In this document: in pieces, positions 11,712 to 22,814 of the stretch
Position numbering within the stretch: position 1 is the first letter of the stretch
Layout: each line of letters opens with the position of its first letter
Assembly: GCA_903813345.2 (NCBI GenBank)
Contig: CAIIXF020000008.1
Span: 17,592,822-17,656,821, forward strand
Source: Owenia fusiformis
Taxonomy: Eukaryota > Annelida > Polychaeta > Sabellida > Oweniidae
Reading direction: 5' to 3'
Length of the DNA stretch: 64,000 nt
Notes under the pieces: generated by a model
What the model was told of the DNA's origin: nothing
Database searches by the model: none
The model's input: the letters and a program-made list of their open reading frames with translations, nothing else
Made by a program: the position numbers and the translations under genes

Positions 11712-13038
11712 TATATTTCATTGTAAATCCTTGGCAAATGATTTACAATACGACAACTTTATGATGAAACTTAAAATAAGCTCCTGAACTTTTAGTAGTT
11801 GTTCATAAATCTCCATCATAAATATATTTACCAAATTCCCCAATCTCTACCAATCCCTTTACTGTTGTTGCTTAGCAACTGCTGTTTGTTTTGCGGTATA
11901 TTTGAATATATAAATATTTTTAATAAAGGATTTAGAGCATGTGTCAAAAATATTACCTAGTTCCTGACCCAAGATGGAATCATTCAGCACCCATTCTAAG
12001 CCATTATCATTAATACATGTTTTAAAATCAGTATATATCTTTGGTAGTTTGGTAGTTCCAATATCATTATAGAATTTAGCAATAGAGCTTATTAGGTCAA
12101 TCATTTGGCACTTCCGGATAAAAGCAAAACTATAATTACCTAGATGCAAGTAGGTAGTTAGCAAATTCGCCATCAGGTTTCTATTCCTACCATTAATTTA
12201 CTGTAGATAAATAAAAGATGGTATTAAATTGTCAAGAAATTAATTTATAAAATTAAATAATAAAAGTGCATGTTTCAGGATTTAATTTCAAAATGCACAC
12301 ACACTCTTGGGGGTAGGGTATTAAAAATATGGTATGGTTGGAGATCTCGTTGCTTCAATACTGGATAGAATGAGGTCTTGCTGCCACATATGGCAATAGA
12401 CCCTGCAGCTCTTAACCAATCAGATTTGAGTATTTTAATGAGGTGCATAATAACATGGCATATGGGTATTTGAAAGTTCCCTTAAACTTGAATATTTCGT
12501 ATTACCGTTTTGTATCTGATAGTTATACAAATGAAAGTATGTCCAGTAAAAGAAAATATTATCTGACCAACACAAGAAAATATATTTCTCCTTGACCAGC
12601 TAGGAGTCACATTTTCAAAGAAAATTAAATTTTAAAGTTGATACACTCTTTTCAAAACCACATTGCTAGATGTAATTTTACACGTAGATTCCAAATATGA
12701 CATCAGTTTGACTGAATTTAATTTTTAATGTTGTAAATCAAGATTATTTCTACTCGCATCTAGTCTATTGATTTTATATTATTAGACATTCCCGAAACAA
12801 ACCTGATATACCTCCAAGTGATAATTTTGCATTTTTTAGACATAGCCTTAACATTTCCTTTGTAACTAGCAAAGGTATGACCTTTATATTTTTTACACAT
12901 GTGATTGATAGGTCATTTTTTCACTTCGAATAAATTTTGTTGGTGTTTTGCTTTCACTTTTCCATTAACTTACATTAAAAAAATATTTTATACCCTTACC
13001 CCTATCTTTGAATATAAATAGTATAGTGTCATATTACC
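11712..13038. other. Intron 2 sequence of the nested gene with repeat copy 2
   Basis: AT-rich, with no coding frame I would accept. The part from about 12540 to 12785 is a copy of the dispersed family seen at 4930 (gacatcagtttgactgaat..caagattatttctactcgcatc). This copy lacks the CTCF-like core. Confidence 0.55.
12540..12785 (+). repeat. Dispersed repeat family copy 2 (partial)
   Basis: It matches 5105-5310 in order: a tctgaccaacacaagaaaatatat block, gattccaaatatgacatca, then tgtaaatcaagattatttct and actcgcatctagtctatt. The start with the CTCF-like core is missing. Confidence 0.55.
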
Positions 13039-13292
13039 TCACAGGCTGGTATCGAAGATTTGTCTGCTGTGCTGTGGCAGAGCATGTTATTTTTTATAAA
13101 AACACTAAGAAAACCACACAATTTATTTTTCAACTCATATGTTTCGTTATACAAAAGAAAATAACTTACTTCATTCAATGGATATATCATTTGCGGGTAA
13201 TTTTCACTTCTGTTTAAAGTCCAATAAAGCTGGAAGGAAAAGCTAATGAAAATGGCGCCAGAGCATCATACTCCAAAATGTACTATTTCTTA

Positions 13293-13576
13293 GCGACACA
13301 ATAATATTTACATATGATTTCAGCATAACTTTGATGGTATCAATGAGATGTTGATGTATTGGGTCTTTTTAATTCTTTTATATAAAATAATGTTTAATTT
13401 TTTGTCCGCTGTATAGAGGAGTTGCAAATGTGAACTGTGTAACTGCTCCGTCACAGTGAAACTGCTCCTGACAAAAATGTTAACATTATTACTAACATCA
13501 GTTATAATTAACATCGATATCTCATTAATACATTCAGAGTTATGCTGAAAACATATATTAATGTTATTGTGTCACT
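13293..13576. mobile_element. MITE nested in the foldback's left arm
   Basis: About 284 bp with imperfect terminal inverted repeats some 60 bp long: gcgacacaataat..tttcagcataac on the left is mirrored by gttatgctgaaaac..attgtgtcac on the right. The uninterrupted right arm of the foldback shows the empty arrangement (tttctt next to aaagctggactacg), which proves that this piece inserted later. Confidence 0.82.
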
Positions 13577-13881
13577 TTATCATGCCATTAAAAGTTAAAG
13601 CTGGACTACGCTCCGAAAAGCAATCTTGGGTTGTTTCGGGGGTGAACTTTATCATTTTGAGCTTAATGAAAGATTATAGAATGATGAACAAATGGGGCAA
13701 ATCTTGTGTAGAAATACTTACGATAAATGTGTCATTTCAAAGATTTTTCATTGAATTTGCTTCGATCGGTGCCGGCGATATGATTTTGGAAAGGTTTCTA
13801 TATGAAGAACGTGACGTCACTTCCGAATCATAGCATTCAAAATAAGTAGCGTTTAATTACTTCCTCCTTTCATAATAATAC

Positions 13882-13947
13882 GGTGGTGTAGCGGGTTGAA
13901 TCCTCGCTGAGCACGCGGGAGGCCCGGGTTCGAATCCCGCACTAGCC
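13882..13947 (+). ncRNA. tRNA-like pol III sequence (SINE head or decayed tRNA)
   Basis: A 66-nt stretch has a canonical B box (ggttcgaatcc) in a T-arm with four pairs, a five-pair anticodon-like stem ctcgc/gcggg with a 7-nt loop, an A-box-like ggtgtagcgggttgaat, and a T-run (13948-13952) as would terminate pol III. The acceptor stem pairs badly (ggtggtg against actagcc), the D arm is short, and the loop lacks T before the anticodon. It is therefore not a functional tRNA as read. It occupies the spacer of the foldback element. Confidence 0.5.
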
Positions 13948-14590
13948 TTTTTATTTTTTTAACTAAATGATTGTTCTTTGATATTACGCAGAAAAAAACA
14001 ATTTTTATTTACATAAACTTTATATTAGAGCTTGAAAATGTAAAAACAATATATGTCAACATATTGCGTTTCGGAGCGTAGTCCAGCTTTAAAAAAGAAA
14101 TGGTACAATTTAGAGTTCGATACTCTGGCACAGTTTTCAATAGCTTTTACTCCTAGCGTTATTGGACTTTAAACATAAGTGAAGGTTATCCACAAATGAT
14201 ATATCCATTGCACGGAGTAAGTAATTTCATTGATATAACGAAACATATGAGTTAAAAAATAAATCGTGAAGTATTCTAATTAGTGTTTTTATGAAAAATA
14301 GCATAGCATTCTATACCAGCCTGTGTAACTGCCTTTAGCGAATTCACTTACCACACATTTTTACTCAAGATCTATTTACTCTAGAGAATGTCTTGAACAA
14401 AATGATACCTTCAAATTTTTTCCAAGCCGAATAATGAAATAGAAGCTGGGTACAGCATCATTAAGGTACTATTCATTGGCAGAAGATCAATACACTACAC
14501 ATTTCATTTTTGGTTTAAGATGGTAACAAAGAAGATTTCGATATTGGCGTGTGTCCTATTTTAACACTATGTTTTAATGAATATTTGCAG

Positions 14591-14844
14591 TTAACCTGAT
14601 GTACCAAGTGAGGCTGGGTATATTCTATGAGGAGCAACATGAAGTTGTGATTGAACAGCTAATGGCTATTTTCTGCAAGACGAACTTCACTTTACTGGAC
14701 TATATATTGAAAGTGCTTCTTCCTGAGATGCTTGTGAAGATCTACATGGATGTGAAACACAGCACCCATGATGAGGCAGAACAGTTCATGGAAGATGCCT
14801 TGGAAAACAGTCAAGACTTTATGCTCATTGATAAAACTGTTTGA
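14591..14844 (+). CDS. Nested gene, coding exon 3 with stop (MUM1/PWWP3-like C-terminus, tentative)
   Basis: The acceptor is tgaatatttgcag (AG 14589-14590). The frame continues from exon 2 and ends at TGA 14842-14844, giving a 220-residue protein over three exons. The exon encodes an amphipathic helical domain with an acidic EEQHEVVIEQL patch and then LDYILKVLLPEMLVKIY and an Ala-Glu helix. The order (acidic EDE-like patch, hydrophobic helix, L-LPE motif, AE helix) recalls the C-terminal domain of MUM1/PWWP3 nuclear proteins, but there is no PWWP domain here. Consistent phases and sites across three exons make this a real gene. The family name is a tentative inference. Confidence 0.75.
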
Positions 14845-14943
14845 GTTTTACAGGACCATTTACAGGACCCTACCTACCTAGGCCTCACGTCGGGTACACA
14901 AAAATACCCTACGCAAGCAGGGTAGGTCTCATATTATTTGATA

Positions 14944-15399
14944 GGTATTGAACATGTTGAGTTGTTTTATTTCCTGCTGATATGTCCATCACTTTCCCAG
15001 TACATTAAAGGATTATTCAAGTGTTTCATTATGGGCTAAATCACATTTATTTTATTTCATTCTCAAGAATTGTTAGAAAGGAACAAAAAAAAACAATTGC
15101 ACTAAAAACAAAAAATGTTAACAAAAACAGTCATAAAAATATATATATAAATAATTTTTATTGCATTTAATTGTTGCCATAAGTCAACATTACATAAAGG
15201 ACCTTTTTTACAAAATGTTTTCAATAATTGGTTTAAGAGAAAAACATTGTTGAATTCAGTTCACCATATCGATACCTATCCTTTCAAGAATGTACTATGG
15301 CAAGCTGTCCATTTGCAACACCTATATGATCCTCTAATGTACTGTGAGCTTGATAGGTGTATCCACAGGAAATAAAACAACTCAACACGTTCAATACAA
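14944..15399. mobile_element. MITE of about 456 bp downstream of the nested gene's stop
   Basis: The inverted ends are gtattgaacatgttgagttg..tttatttcctg (14944-14978) and caggaaataaa..gttcaatac (about 15366-15399), 33 bp with one or two mismatches. The interior is AT-rich and noncoding. No clean target duplication is visible. It may lie in the 3' UTR of the nested gene, since no polyadenylation signal is obvious before it. Confidence 0.75.
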
Positions 15400-15402
15400 C
15401 AG

Positions 15403-15716
15403 TGTAGATACATTTAATTTGGCTACTGTTTTAATTTGGCGAATTCAGAAAACCCGCCAATTTGCAAATTTTGTTTGGAATTTTTGTCCCATGCACTTCA
15501 GAAATTAAACTTCTGTGACTCCTTTTCATGTCAACATGTCATACATTCTACATTATTCCAAAAGGAATATAGAAAATATCATCTACTAAATACCTGTCCT
15601 AATGACATAAACATAGACAAAAATTAAACGTCAGTCCTGAATAAAAAATAGCCGCCAATATTTGAAATTGAGCAAATCTGTCAAATTAAGTAGCGTGAAA
15701 ATAAGTGTATCTACAG
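15403..15716. mobile_element. Second small inverted-repeat element abutting the first
   Basis: The ends gtagatacatttaatttggctac (about 15407) and gtagcgtgaa..gtgtatctac (about 15690-15714) are inverted and about 24 bp long with mismatches. The interior has ttggcgaattc and ccgccaatttg words. The small open frame inside is not supported by anything else. Confidence 0.5.
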
Positions 15717-15959
15717 TACCTATTTATTAATATGACACCTGCCCCACTTACATATTTTCTGGTGTTCAAGACCGCAGTAGATAAATATACCCTATGCAGG
15801 ACCCTATCCTGATTAATATAGGCCTTTTGGTTCAATAAAATATAAGTCTGATGGTTACGAAAAAGAAATTATATTTGTTTGTTTTTGTATTTAAGGTTAT
15901 ATAAATGGTTGAAGTGAAGTAATAGATAAACACAAGGTTAAATTGAAATCACAAAAATA

Positions 15960-16530
15960 AGACACATAAGTAATTGGTAACATCAAATATAATCAATGGG
16001 ATACAGTTGACATTTCATGCAGACACACAAGGAGTTTTCATAGACACACAGGAAAATGTTAAACATGAAGGTTATATATAAGTACACACAACATTAAGAC
16101 ACAAAAGGACTTATACAGTAAAAGTCAGTATATATTTGACTACCAGATAATAGACATTGGTAATTTGATGTGTTTTTTTCTTTACAGTCAAACAAATGTT
16201 TGTGTGTTACTTAATAATACCTAATACTTATGTGAGAAACAAGTTACAATTAAGGTATAAAGCTTGGACACAAGACACAGAAGGGTGCTTCATAGGCACA
16301 AAGGAGAGCTTACATACACAAAAGGCTCAATAGACACACAAGGCTCAATAGACACACAAACATTAAGACACAGAAGAAGAGTAACACATAAGGTATCATT
16401 CGTGGGAAACATGTCCATGCAGACACACAAGGAAATTTCATAGACACACAGGGAAATTTTGAAACACATTAGGCTAAATAGACACACAAAAATAAGACAC
16501 TGAAGGACAGTAACACATAGGGTATCATCT
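15960..16530. repeat. gacacac-rich degenerate tandem region
   Basis: Words such as agacacacaagg and catagacacacagg recur throughout. A block at about 16017-16066 is repeated at about 16417-16466. It is the complement of the atgtgtc-rich part of the element at 8433-8712, and the minus-strand open frame here is a by-product. Confidence 0.65.
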
Positions 16531-16532
16531 GT

Positions 16533-17450
16533 TAGTACGTCCGTCCGTCCGTTGGTCCGTCCGTCCGTCCGTCAACATTGGCCGCACAAATTAAAACTGC
16601 TATTCGGATTGAGTCATATCCACATTTATTTTATGCATATCCATAATGCCTATTTGACCTATCATCGCCATTTCCCAAGTTCGCCCGGTTTCCGAGAAAT
16701 TGCAGATTTTGACGTCAAAAAGTCAAATTTTCTGTAAATACTAGACTCTTTGTTGAAGTAGAACTTTCAAATAACTTTAAGTAGTTGCTGTATATGCAAC
16801 TTATGTCCTCTGAAGATTTCAAAGCTCTTGGAATTACAGTTTTTGGTTTTTACTCTATAAAATTTGACAAAAAGTAGGACTTAGTCATTTTCAGGAAACT
16901 TTCTCATGTATAAAGTCAATGGCAGGTTTTGTGATTGACAAGTTTCTCAAAGTTTGCCTTATACTTGATCATTTCTTGCAATGAATTACATCATTACTAG
17001 ATTTAAGCATTCCCTACATATTGCTCAATATATGTCAGCATCAAATTTTTACCGTTTTTGAGATATTTGACGTCAAAAAACAGTAAAAATAAGTTATTTT
17101 TCAACTTGCTTCAATTTGACCAAATTTTTTTTTGAAAATCATCTACAAGTTGCCAGGAGTTGACCTTTACTTGACCTTCAGTGACCTTCAAAAGGTCAAA
17201 ATAGTTGATTTTTCAAATTGATTTTTGGATGTAAATTTTGGTCAGCTTAATCACAAAAGACCTTACTGAGCTCTGAATTAGTAAAATTTTCAAGGTCAAA
17301 GATCATCAAACTAGGTCACACAACTGTGCTATCTAAGTTTCTCAAAGTTCGAGACTACAAATCCAAATCAATATTTTTGTTTGAAAGTCAGTATATACAT
17401 TCCTCTGGAGGTTCCAAACTGTGTGAGCACAGGACCGTGGGTCCTTCATT
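16533..17450 (+). repeat. Dispersed element with CCGTCC tract and gtgtgagcacagg end
   Basis: It begins with a CCGTCCGT-type tract (about 16538-16573), runs through caaggtcaaa-type sequence, and ends aactgtgtgagcacaggaccgtgggtcc. The end is related to the gtgagcccagtacccacggtac end of the element at 61665-63356. No coding frame is credible. Confidence 0.6.
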
Positions 17451-19740
17451 TAAAAGTACAAATAGAAGATCACTTAATTTTCTCATTTCTCAAATATTTT
17501 ATAAAAAAGGATTTTAAGCTTCCTAAATCTTAAGGTTCAATATACAATTTACGTCATGTTACTGGATAAATAATTCAAATGTTTGCCAGCCTTCATTTAT
17601 TTAGATTAATAGCATTCGTAATTAGATTAGATATCAGGAGAAATGTTCATCGATGACATCAATGTTGACCATACTGGAAAGCATTATTTGATCAATGCTT
17701 TGAGATAATTCTACGAGAATACAATTACCTAAGCCAAAGAAAACTTCAACATACAACATTGTTTTTGTACAAATAACTAGACCTTGATTAACCTATTAAT
17801 TTAATCATGATTGATTTCTTGTTTAATTTTTCTGAAATTTTTTTGTAGTTGGTTTGTAAATAAAAAATTTGTTGTGTGGCAGTTTATTGATGTGTTTTTA
17901 CTGTTTCTAAGATTTCGTCTTTAGATTTGTCAACACCATGATCATTGGATACGTCGCTCTTCTAATTGTTCAACCTTTAAAACCTTCTTTTGATTTATTA
18001 TGCCAGTTTTCAGAAACTTTAATGAAGCTCCTGCAAGAGTTTTTGTGGTCCAAATATGAATTGTTCTTATTGGAGGACCAGGTGCAGTTGCAGTTAATCG
18101 AACTTTATATTATAAACAAATACAATTACAATACAATTGCTTTGTATTAAATACATTATAAGAAACTCTTGATAATTAAATCGAGGGATCTCTAGGTTCA
18201 TTATACTCAGCTGAAAATTAATTTGAATTAAATTGAGATTTTGAAAATCTTGAGATATTGCAGATTTGGACTTTAGTTGGAAACTCTGAAAATCAAGTAT
18301 ATATTGTAAACGTAATAGAGTGTCAATAGGCAGAAATTAAAGTTCAAATAAAATGTTAGTTCCTAATGGTAAGGTCTATGTGCAGCTAAAGGCTATTACC
18401 TCATACACCCATGAAAACAAACAATTTACAAATCTGATCAAAAAACTTTGATCAGTCTTAGTTGACATTACAGGATTTTTTCTTTAAAGCATATAGACAA
18501 TCTGCAGATAAGCTCATTAAGTGGCGTGGCTTATCAAAGTAATTACAAAAAGGAAAATATATCACCATGACCCTAACTTAGACATATTTATCAATGTCTG
18601 ATTGTATCCTCGATTTTGTGTGCGTCCAATCTTGACAAACCTATGACAAAACCAGTGTGCAGAAATCCTGATTAAAGTTCTAAAATTAATTTCTTCTAAA
18701 CCATTTTTATGCTAAATGTCTTGCTTATTTTTCAATCAGTTTTCATCAATCAATCAGTTCAAGATGTAGTCTTGTAATTTTTTGTTTTGGTATACCTGTA
18801 CTTTGTTGCTTTAGCGCAGGTGTTAATAGGTAGTTAAGACACCTGAAATTTAATTACCATATTCTCTGTAATTAGCGCCAAGGGCATTTAGAAAATTGAA
18901 AATACATCATTCAGACCATTCTAATAAGCGCCCATGTATGAAAGAAATCGGAAATCCCGAGGAATTTCATGTATGGCAATTTTTCTTGCCAAGAATGCCT
19001 TAATTTCAACATATTTTTATAGTAATGATAAGTATTGTTATTGGAGAGAATATGGTAAAGATCGCTTAGACAATATTGACAGTGATTGAAGACTATGTCT
19101 AATTTATTTCCGGCATGCCCACTATGTCATTATCGCCCGATTACCTTCAATATTTCCACTAGAGACTATTGAATATCGATCTAAAGTTATCTTTAAAGAA
19201 TCTCTTGAAAGCCTATGATAAGACTACAATATAAGCCAATATGGTGTTAACATCACCTGAGACCTTTATGTATACTAGTACTTAAGAGTTGAAAGAACAT
19301 CAAAAATTACAAATTTCTTTATTAAGAGTACAATAACAAGATCACAATTTTTTATATTCATATTTTATATTGTGATAACAACGAACTTAAGTCCAAATAT
19401 GGACAAAACTCAAATCTAGTATGTTAAATTGACAAAACTATTCTAATAAAGATTACATTTTGAAATGAATTAAATGAAATGCAAGTTGAGACATTACATA
19501 GGTTGGCTCAGTTATCTGTTGAGATTGCATACTTGCTCTCTGTCAATATCAATGTTTTCCCTTGGCTTATGACTTCGGATAAATTGTTTATGTGAAAAGA
19601 CTTGTTATTCATAGATTTGTCAGAACTATTATTTTTTAACAATAACATATTTTTTTCATTCTGATCTTAATGATAAATGTGAAGGTTACTGTGTTACATT
19701 ATTAATAAAAGAAAAATTATTTCTTTTTGAATTACATAAT
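17451..19740. other. Intronic sequence, no gene or clear element seen
   Basis: AT-rich, with short random frames only and no inverted-repeat ends that I could pair. Confidence 0.5.
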
Positions 19741-20207
19741 TGATTTGTAAAAGACTTCATATTAGGTGCAAGTAGAAATGATCTTGATTTTTATCATTAA
19801 ATATTCAAAAAGTTATCAGAAGTTCAAATCTGACTTTAGATTTGATATTTGACCTTCAATGACCTTCTCAAGGTCAGAAAAGGTCAAAAAGGTATTTTTT
19901 CAACTTGGTTCAAATTGACCAATTTTTTTTCAAAATTATCTTCAAGTTCTCAAAGGTTCAAATCTGATTATAGATTTTACCTTCAATGACATTCTAAAGG
20001 TAAAAAAGATTTGACCTTTTCAAGGTCGAAAAGGTCTTTTTTCAACTTGCTTCAAATTGACCAATTTTTTTTTAAAATCACCTACAAGTTCTCAGAAATT
20101 CAAAACTGACTTGAGATTGAACTGATGATATTGTGAGCAACTAGGTGGTGACATTTTGTCATCTAATGCCTTGTTTGAAGATGTGATTTCTAGGTCGGGT
20201 AGATTTC
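19741..20207. repeat. Decayed dispersed-repeat material, aggtcaaa-rich
   Basis: It contains two tandem-like blocks of tttcaactt-ggttcaaattgacc and caaggtcaga words, then a gtgatttctaggtcggg segment belonging to a minus-strand copy of the family seen at 4930 and 21870. Confidence 0.5.
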
Positions 20208-20212
20208 CCATA

Positions 20213-20678
20213 CACTGGTGATCCACTCGATTACGCTGGTTACCAAAACGGTTCGTTTTGGTAACAAAATGTCAGAACATCCGGAAGGTACGATTTTTCT
20301 CGTTTCCAGAAAGTGTACATATTTGCGAACAAATAGTTCAGAAGACAACAGAATCGTCGATTTACTTCCTCACTTAAGTTACATAAACGGTTTTGGTTAA
20401 AAGTGCAGATCTTAACTGTTTTTCGAAAAACCGTTTATGTAACTTAAGTGAGGAAGTAAATCGACGATTCTGTTGTCCTCTGAGATATTTTTTCGCAAAC
20501 ATGTACATTTTCTAAAACATATGATACTGATGCACGTTGTGAGAAAAAACGTCGTGGGGATTCTGCCTAAAACGCGTGAAATAAGGAAAAAAAGAAAAAT
20601 CGTGCCTTCGACGTTCCGACATTTTGTTACCAAAATGGTTCGTTTTGGTAACCAGCATAATCGAGTGGATCACCAGTG
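20213..20678. mobile_element. Foldback/MITE of 466 bp with CCATA target duplication
   Basis: The ends cactggtgatccactcga and tcgagtggatcaccagtg are perfect inverted complements. The arms continue inward for about 190 bp (gaggaagtaaatcgacgatt on both strands) around a short hinge near 20405. The right arm has about 70 bp of extra sequence. CCATA flanks both sides (20208-20212 and 20679-20683). A related repeat copy at about 22013-22035 shows the uninterrupted sequence (gattccccatagacca), an unoccupied paralogous site. It has no coding capacity; the opposing open frames here are arm reflections. Confidence 0.9.
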
Positions 20679-20708
20679 CCATAGAGACCATTTTATAAAT
20701 TTTATAGA

Positions 20709-21076
20709 CACTGCGGCGGGCAGATGAAGAAAATCCCCAAAATTTGGGGAAAATAGTTCCCCTTTTCATCATATATGTGGTCAATTTTCACACAACGTAT
20801 AAAATATGTATTCATGTCCCCCAAACATTATATTGTCAAAATATTTCAAAATTATTGACACATGAGAAGAAATCACCGCGGAAGGAATTCTGAGTAAAAG
20901 TTGTGTTGATAATAGTTTACCGCACGTGTTGTTTATCAGTTAATACGCGCAATTCAACCAATGAAATTGTCTAAATTTTACAATCACGCGACCTGAGCAT
21001 GGGACTAGAACCAATCACGTCAGTTGTTTATTACGAAGTTACCATGCTTACGGTGAGATACCTGCCCGCCGCAGTG
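20709..21076. mobile_element. MITE of 368 bp with 15-bp GC-rich inverted ends
   Basis: Perfect 15-bp ends cactgcggcgggcag (20709-20723) and ctgcccgccgcagtg (21062-21076). It is noncoding. It starts with CACTG, like its neighbour 20213-20678, which may mean a shared mobilising transposase. The target duplication is unclear. Confidence 0.8.
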
Positions 21077-21330
21077 ATATATCACTGCACAGGAGTTCGT
21101 ATAAAATCATGAAAAGTGTTGTTGTTTTGTTATATGGGACAGATAATATATTCTTTTCAGGACATATTTACAATTGCATAATTATCTGATATAAAGGCTT
21201 AATATTAGAAGTGATCCAATAAATCTAATTAATATCAAAGTTTAGAGGATCTTTTTCCAAAATCCGATGTTATTTGATCTGAATTAGCCACCTGGTGGTG
21301 AAACTGGAAAGTAACTACTGGCACCTTGGT
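21077..21330 (-). repeat. Dispersed repeat family copy 3 (remainder)
   Basis: Minus-strand material of the family at 4930. It includes taaaatcatgaaaagtg, the gacagataat block and gccacctggtggtgaaactgg. The copy was split by the two elements at 20213-21076. Confidence 0.55.
21287..21298 (-). promoter_or_regulatory. CTCF-like core motif in repeat copy 3
   Basis: On the minus strand it reads CCACCAGGTGGC, identical to the site at 5034-5045 and embedded in the same repeat context (tttcacc before it). Confidence 0.35.
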
Positions 21331-21869
21331 AATGTAACTTTGAAGTGCTAGCAGTCACTTATCATTTGTGACATGGCTAGCAATATCTTCTCTATCTCTG
21401 TCATTTTTAAAAAAGGTAATTAAATATATCACTGGACTTTTGGCTGTTTTTATTTTAAAAATGGTGTGAACTGTGAATATACAATTCATTTAAGCCCAAA
21501 TTATACAATTTGTCTAAGTCTAAAAGCAGCACAAAATAAAAACACAAAAAAACTTCTTCCCTATATAGCGACACTGATAGTCAAACAGGACAAATTGGCA
21601 AGGACTTTTTCTTTGACGAAGGCATAGACTTGTATGAATTAAGAATCAAAACTCAATGGAAATGATACGTTCAATTTGCTCTAAAAGTACCTTTTTCCTA
21701 CAGTCAAGTGAATATCTACATGTAGTAGGTGTATCTCTAACGTAAGCCATATCAATAGACATGCAAGATGAATATCATCTTTGATGTATATTAGCTTTGT
21801 TAATGATAAAAGTGAGTTATTTTGCTCTATCAATGATAACAAAGTAAATGTTTTTGATTAGGGTACTGT

Positions 21870-22275
21870 ATATCAAATAGACTAGATGGGAGTAGAAATA
21901 ATCTTGATTTACGTCATTAAATATTCAAAATTCAGTCAAAGTGATATCATATTTGAAATCTACACATAAAATTACATTTAGAAATGTGGTCTTTAAAATG
22001 TGATTTCTTGGTCGGGGAGATTCCCCATAGACCACATGTTATAAAATCACAAAAAGTGAAATATCATTTCTTATATTGAACAGATAATATTTTCTTTTCC
22101 TGGAGCCATTTTAATTTGTATAACTGTTAGAGACATAAGGGTTATATGAAAATTGAACCACTAAAACTGATGAATATTCAAGTTTAATGGAAATGTCTAA
22201 TACCCTGCCATGTTATCTACTCCAATCAGCCACCTGCTGGTGAAAATGGTAACTACCTACTCGCATCCGGCTAAT
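21870..22275 (-). repeat. Dispersed repeat family copy 4
   Basis: The most complete minus-strand copy. Read on +, it has gactagatgggagtagaaat and aatcttgatttacgtcatta, then gtcggggagattccccatag, cacaaaaagtgaaatatcat, and gccacctgctggtgaaaatgg with ctcgcatccgg. It supplies the unoccupied reference for the foldback insertion at 20213. Confidence 0.6.
22229..22240 (-). promoter_or_regulatory. CTCF-like core motif in repeat copy 4
   Basis: The minus strand reads CCAGCAGGTGGC, which again satisfies CCASYAGRKGGC although it differs from the other two copies at the S position. Confidence 0.3.
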
Positions 22276-22567
22276 TGTTATCAGGAATATTGGGAAAATG
22301 TAATAGTTATGTTGCTGGGAAAAGAGCATTATCTTTCTATCTCAAAATGTTCTTCAATTTCTGCTGTATCATTGGTTGTATTGTTTGTTATGTCACCACC
22401 GAAAGTGCTAACAAATTGTTATGGTCTCTATTTTTGTGACGGCTGTTGCCGGTAGGCGTCTGTATCAAATGACATGCGGTGACATTTTGCATGTTAATGC
22501 CTTGTATTTTATTGTGAGGGTAATAATGAGAAGATGGTGGAAGGGATGTAGGATATTTTGAAGTAGT

Positions 22568-22814
22568 CACATCAGTAGGTGCAAAATTGTGGAAAATTTG
22601 TATTGATAGTCCATTCATGATATCCATCCATCCATTCAATAAATCCTGCCACCTTTTGGTATATCATAGTAACTATATGATTGGCGTGAATGATGATTTC
22701 ATTAGTAGGGTTTATTGGAAGGGTCTATTGGTCTTATCTTTGAGTCAATATATATATTTCTGAAATAATCCCATCCTGATTTTCAAGGTTTCAGTTGCCC
22801 AACTTACGTGTAAG
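22568..22814 (+). repeat. Left half of the retrovirus target sequence (paralogue at 55308-55555)
   Basis: From tcacatcagtaggtgcaaaa to cttacgtgtaag it matches 55308-55555 with scattered differences. The last four bases TAAG (22811-22814) are the left copy of the retroviral target duplication. Confidence 0.85.

Larger units (their letters stand above)
13039..14327. mobile_element. Foldback element of about 1.3 kb with nested insertions
   Basis: The left arm (13039-13292, resuming 13590-13625) and right arm (about 14063-14327) are long inverted complements. Matching landmarks include cacaggctggtat/ataccagcctgtg, catatgtttcgttata/tataacgaaacatatg, ttaaagtccaata/tattggacttta and agctggactacgctccga/tcggagcgtagtccagct. 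The left arm is interrupted by a MITE (13293-13576). The spacer between the arms (about 13626-14062) contains a tRNA-like sequence. No coding frame is convincing. It lies in intron 2 of the nested gene, 260 bp before exon 3. Confidence 0.85.

Noticed and set aside
13561..13833. 90-codon + strand frame
   Set aside because: It straddles the boundary between a MITE and the foldback arm, with no coding support.
16290..16487. Cys-rich minus-strand frame
   Set aside because: Translation of gacacac-type repeats.
20218..20784. Four mutually similar frames on both strands
   Set aside because: They are reflections of the arms of the foldback element 20213-20678.
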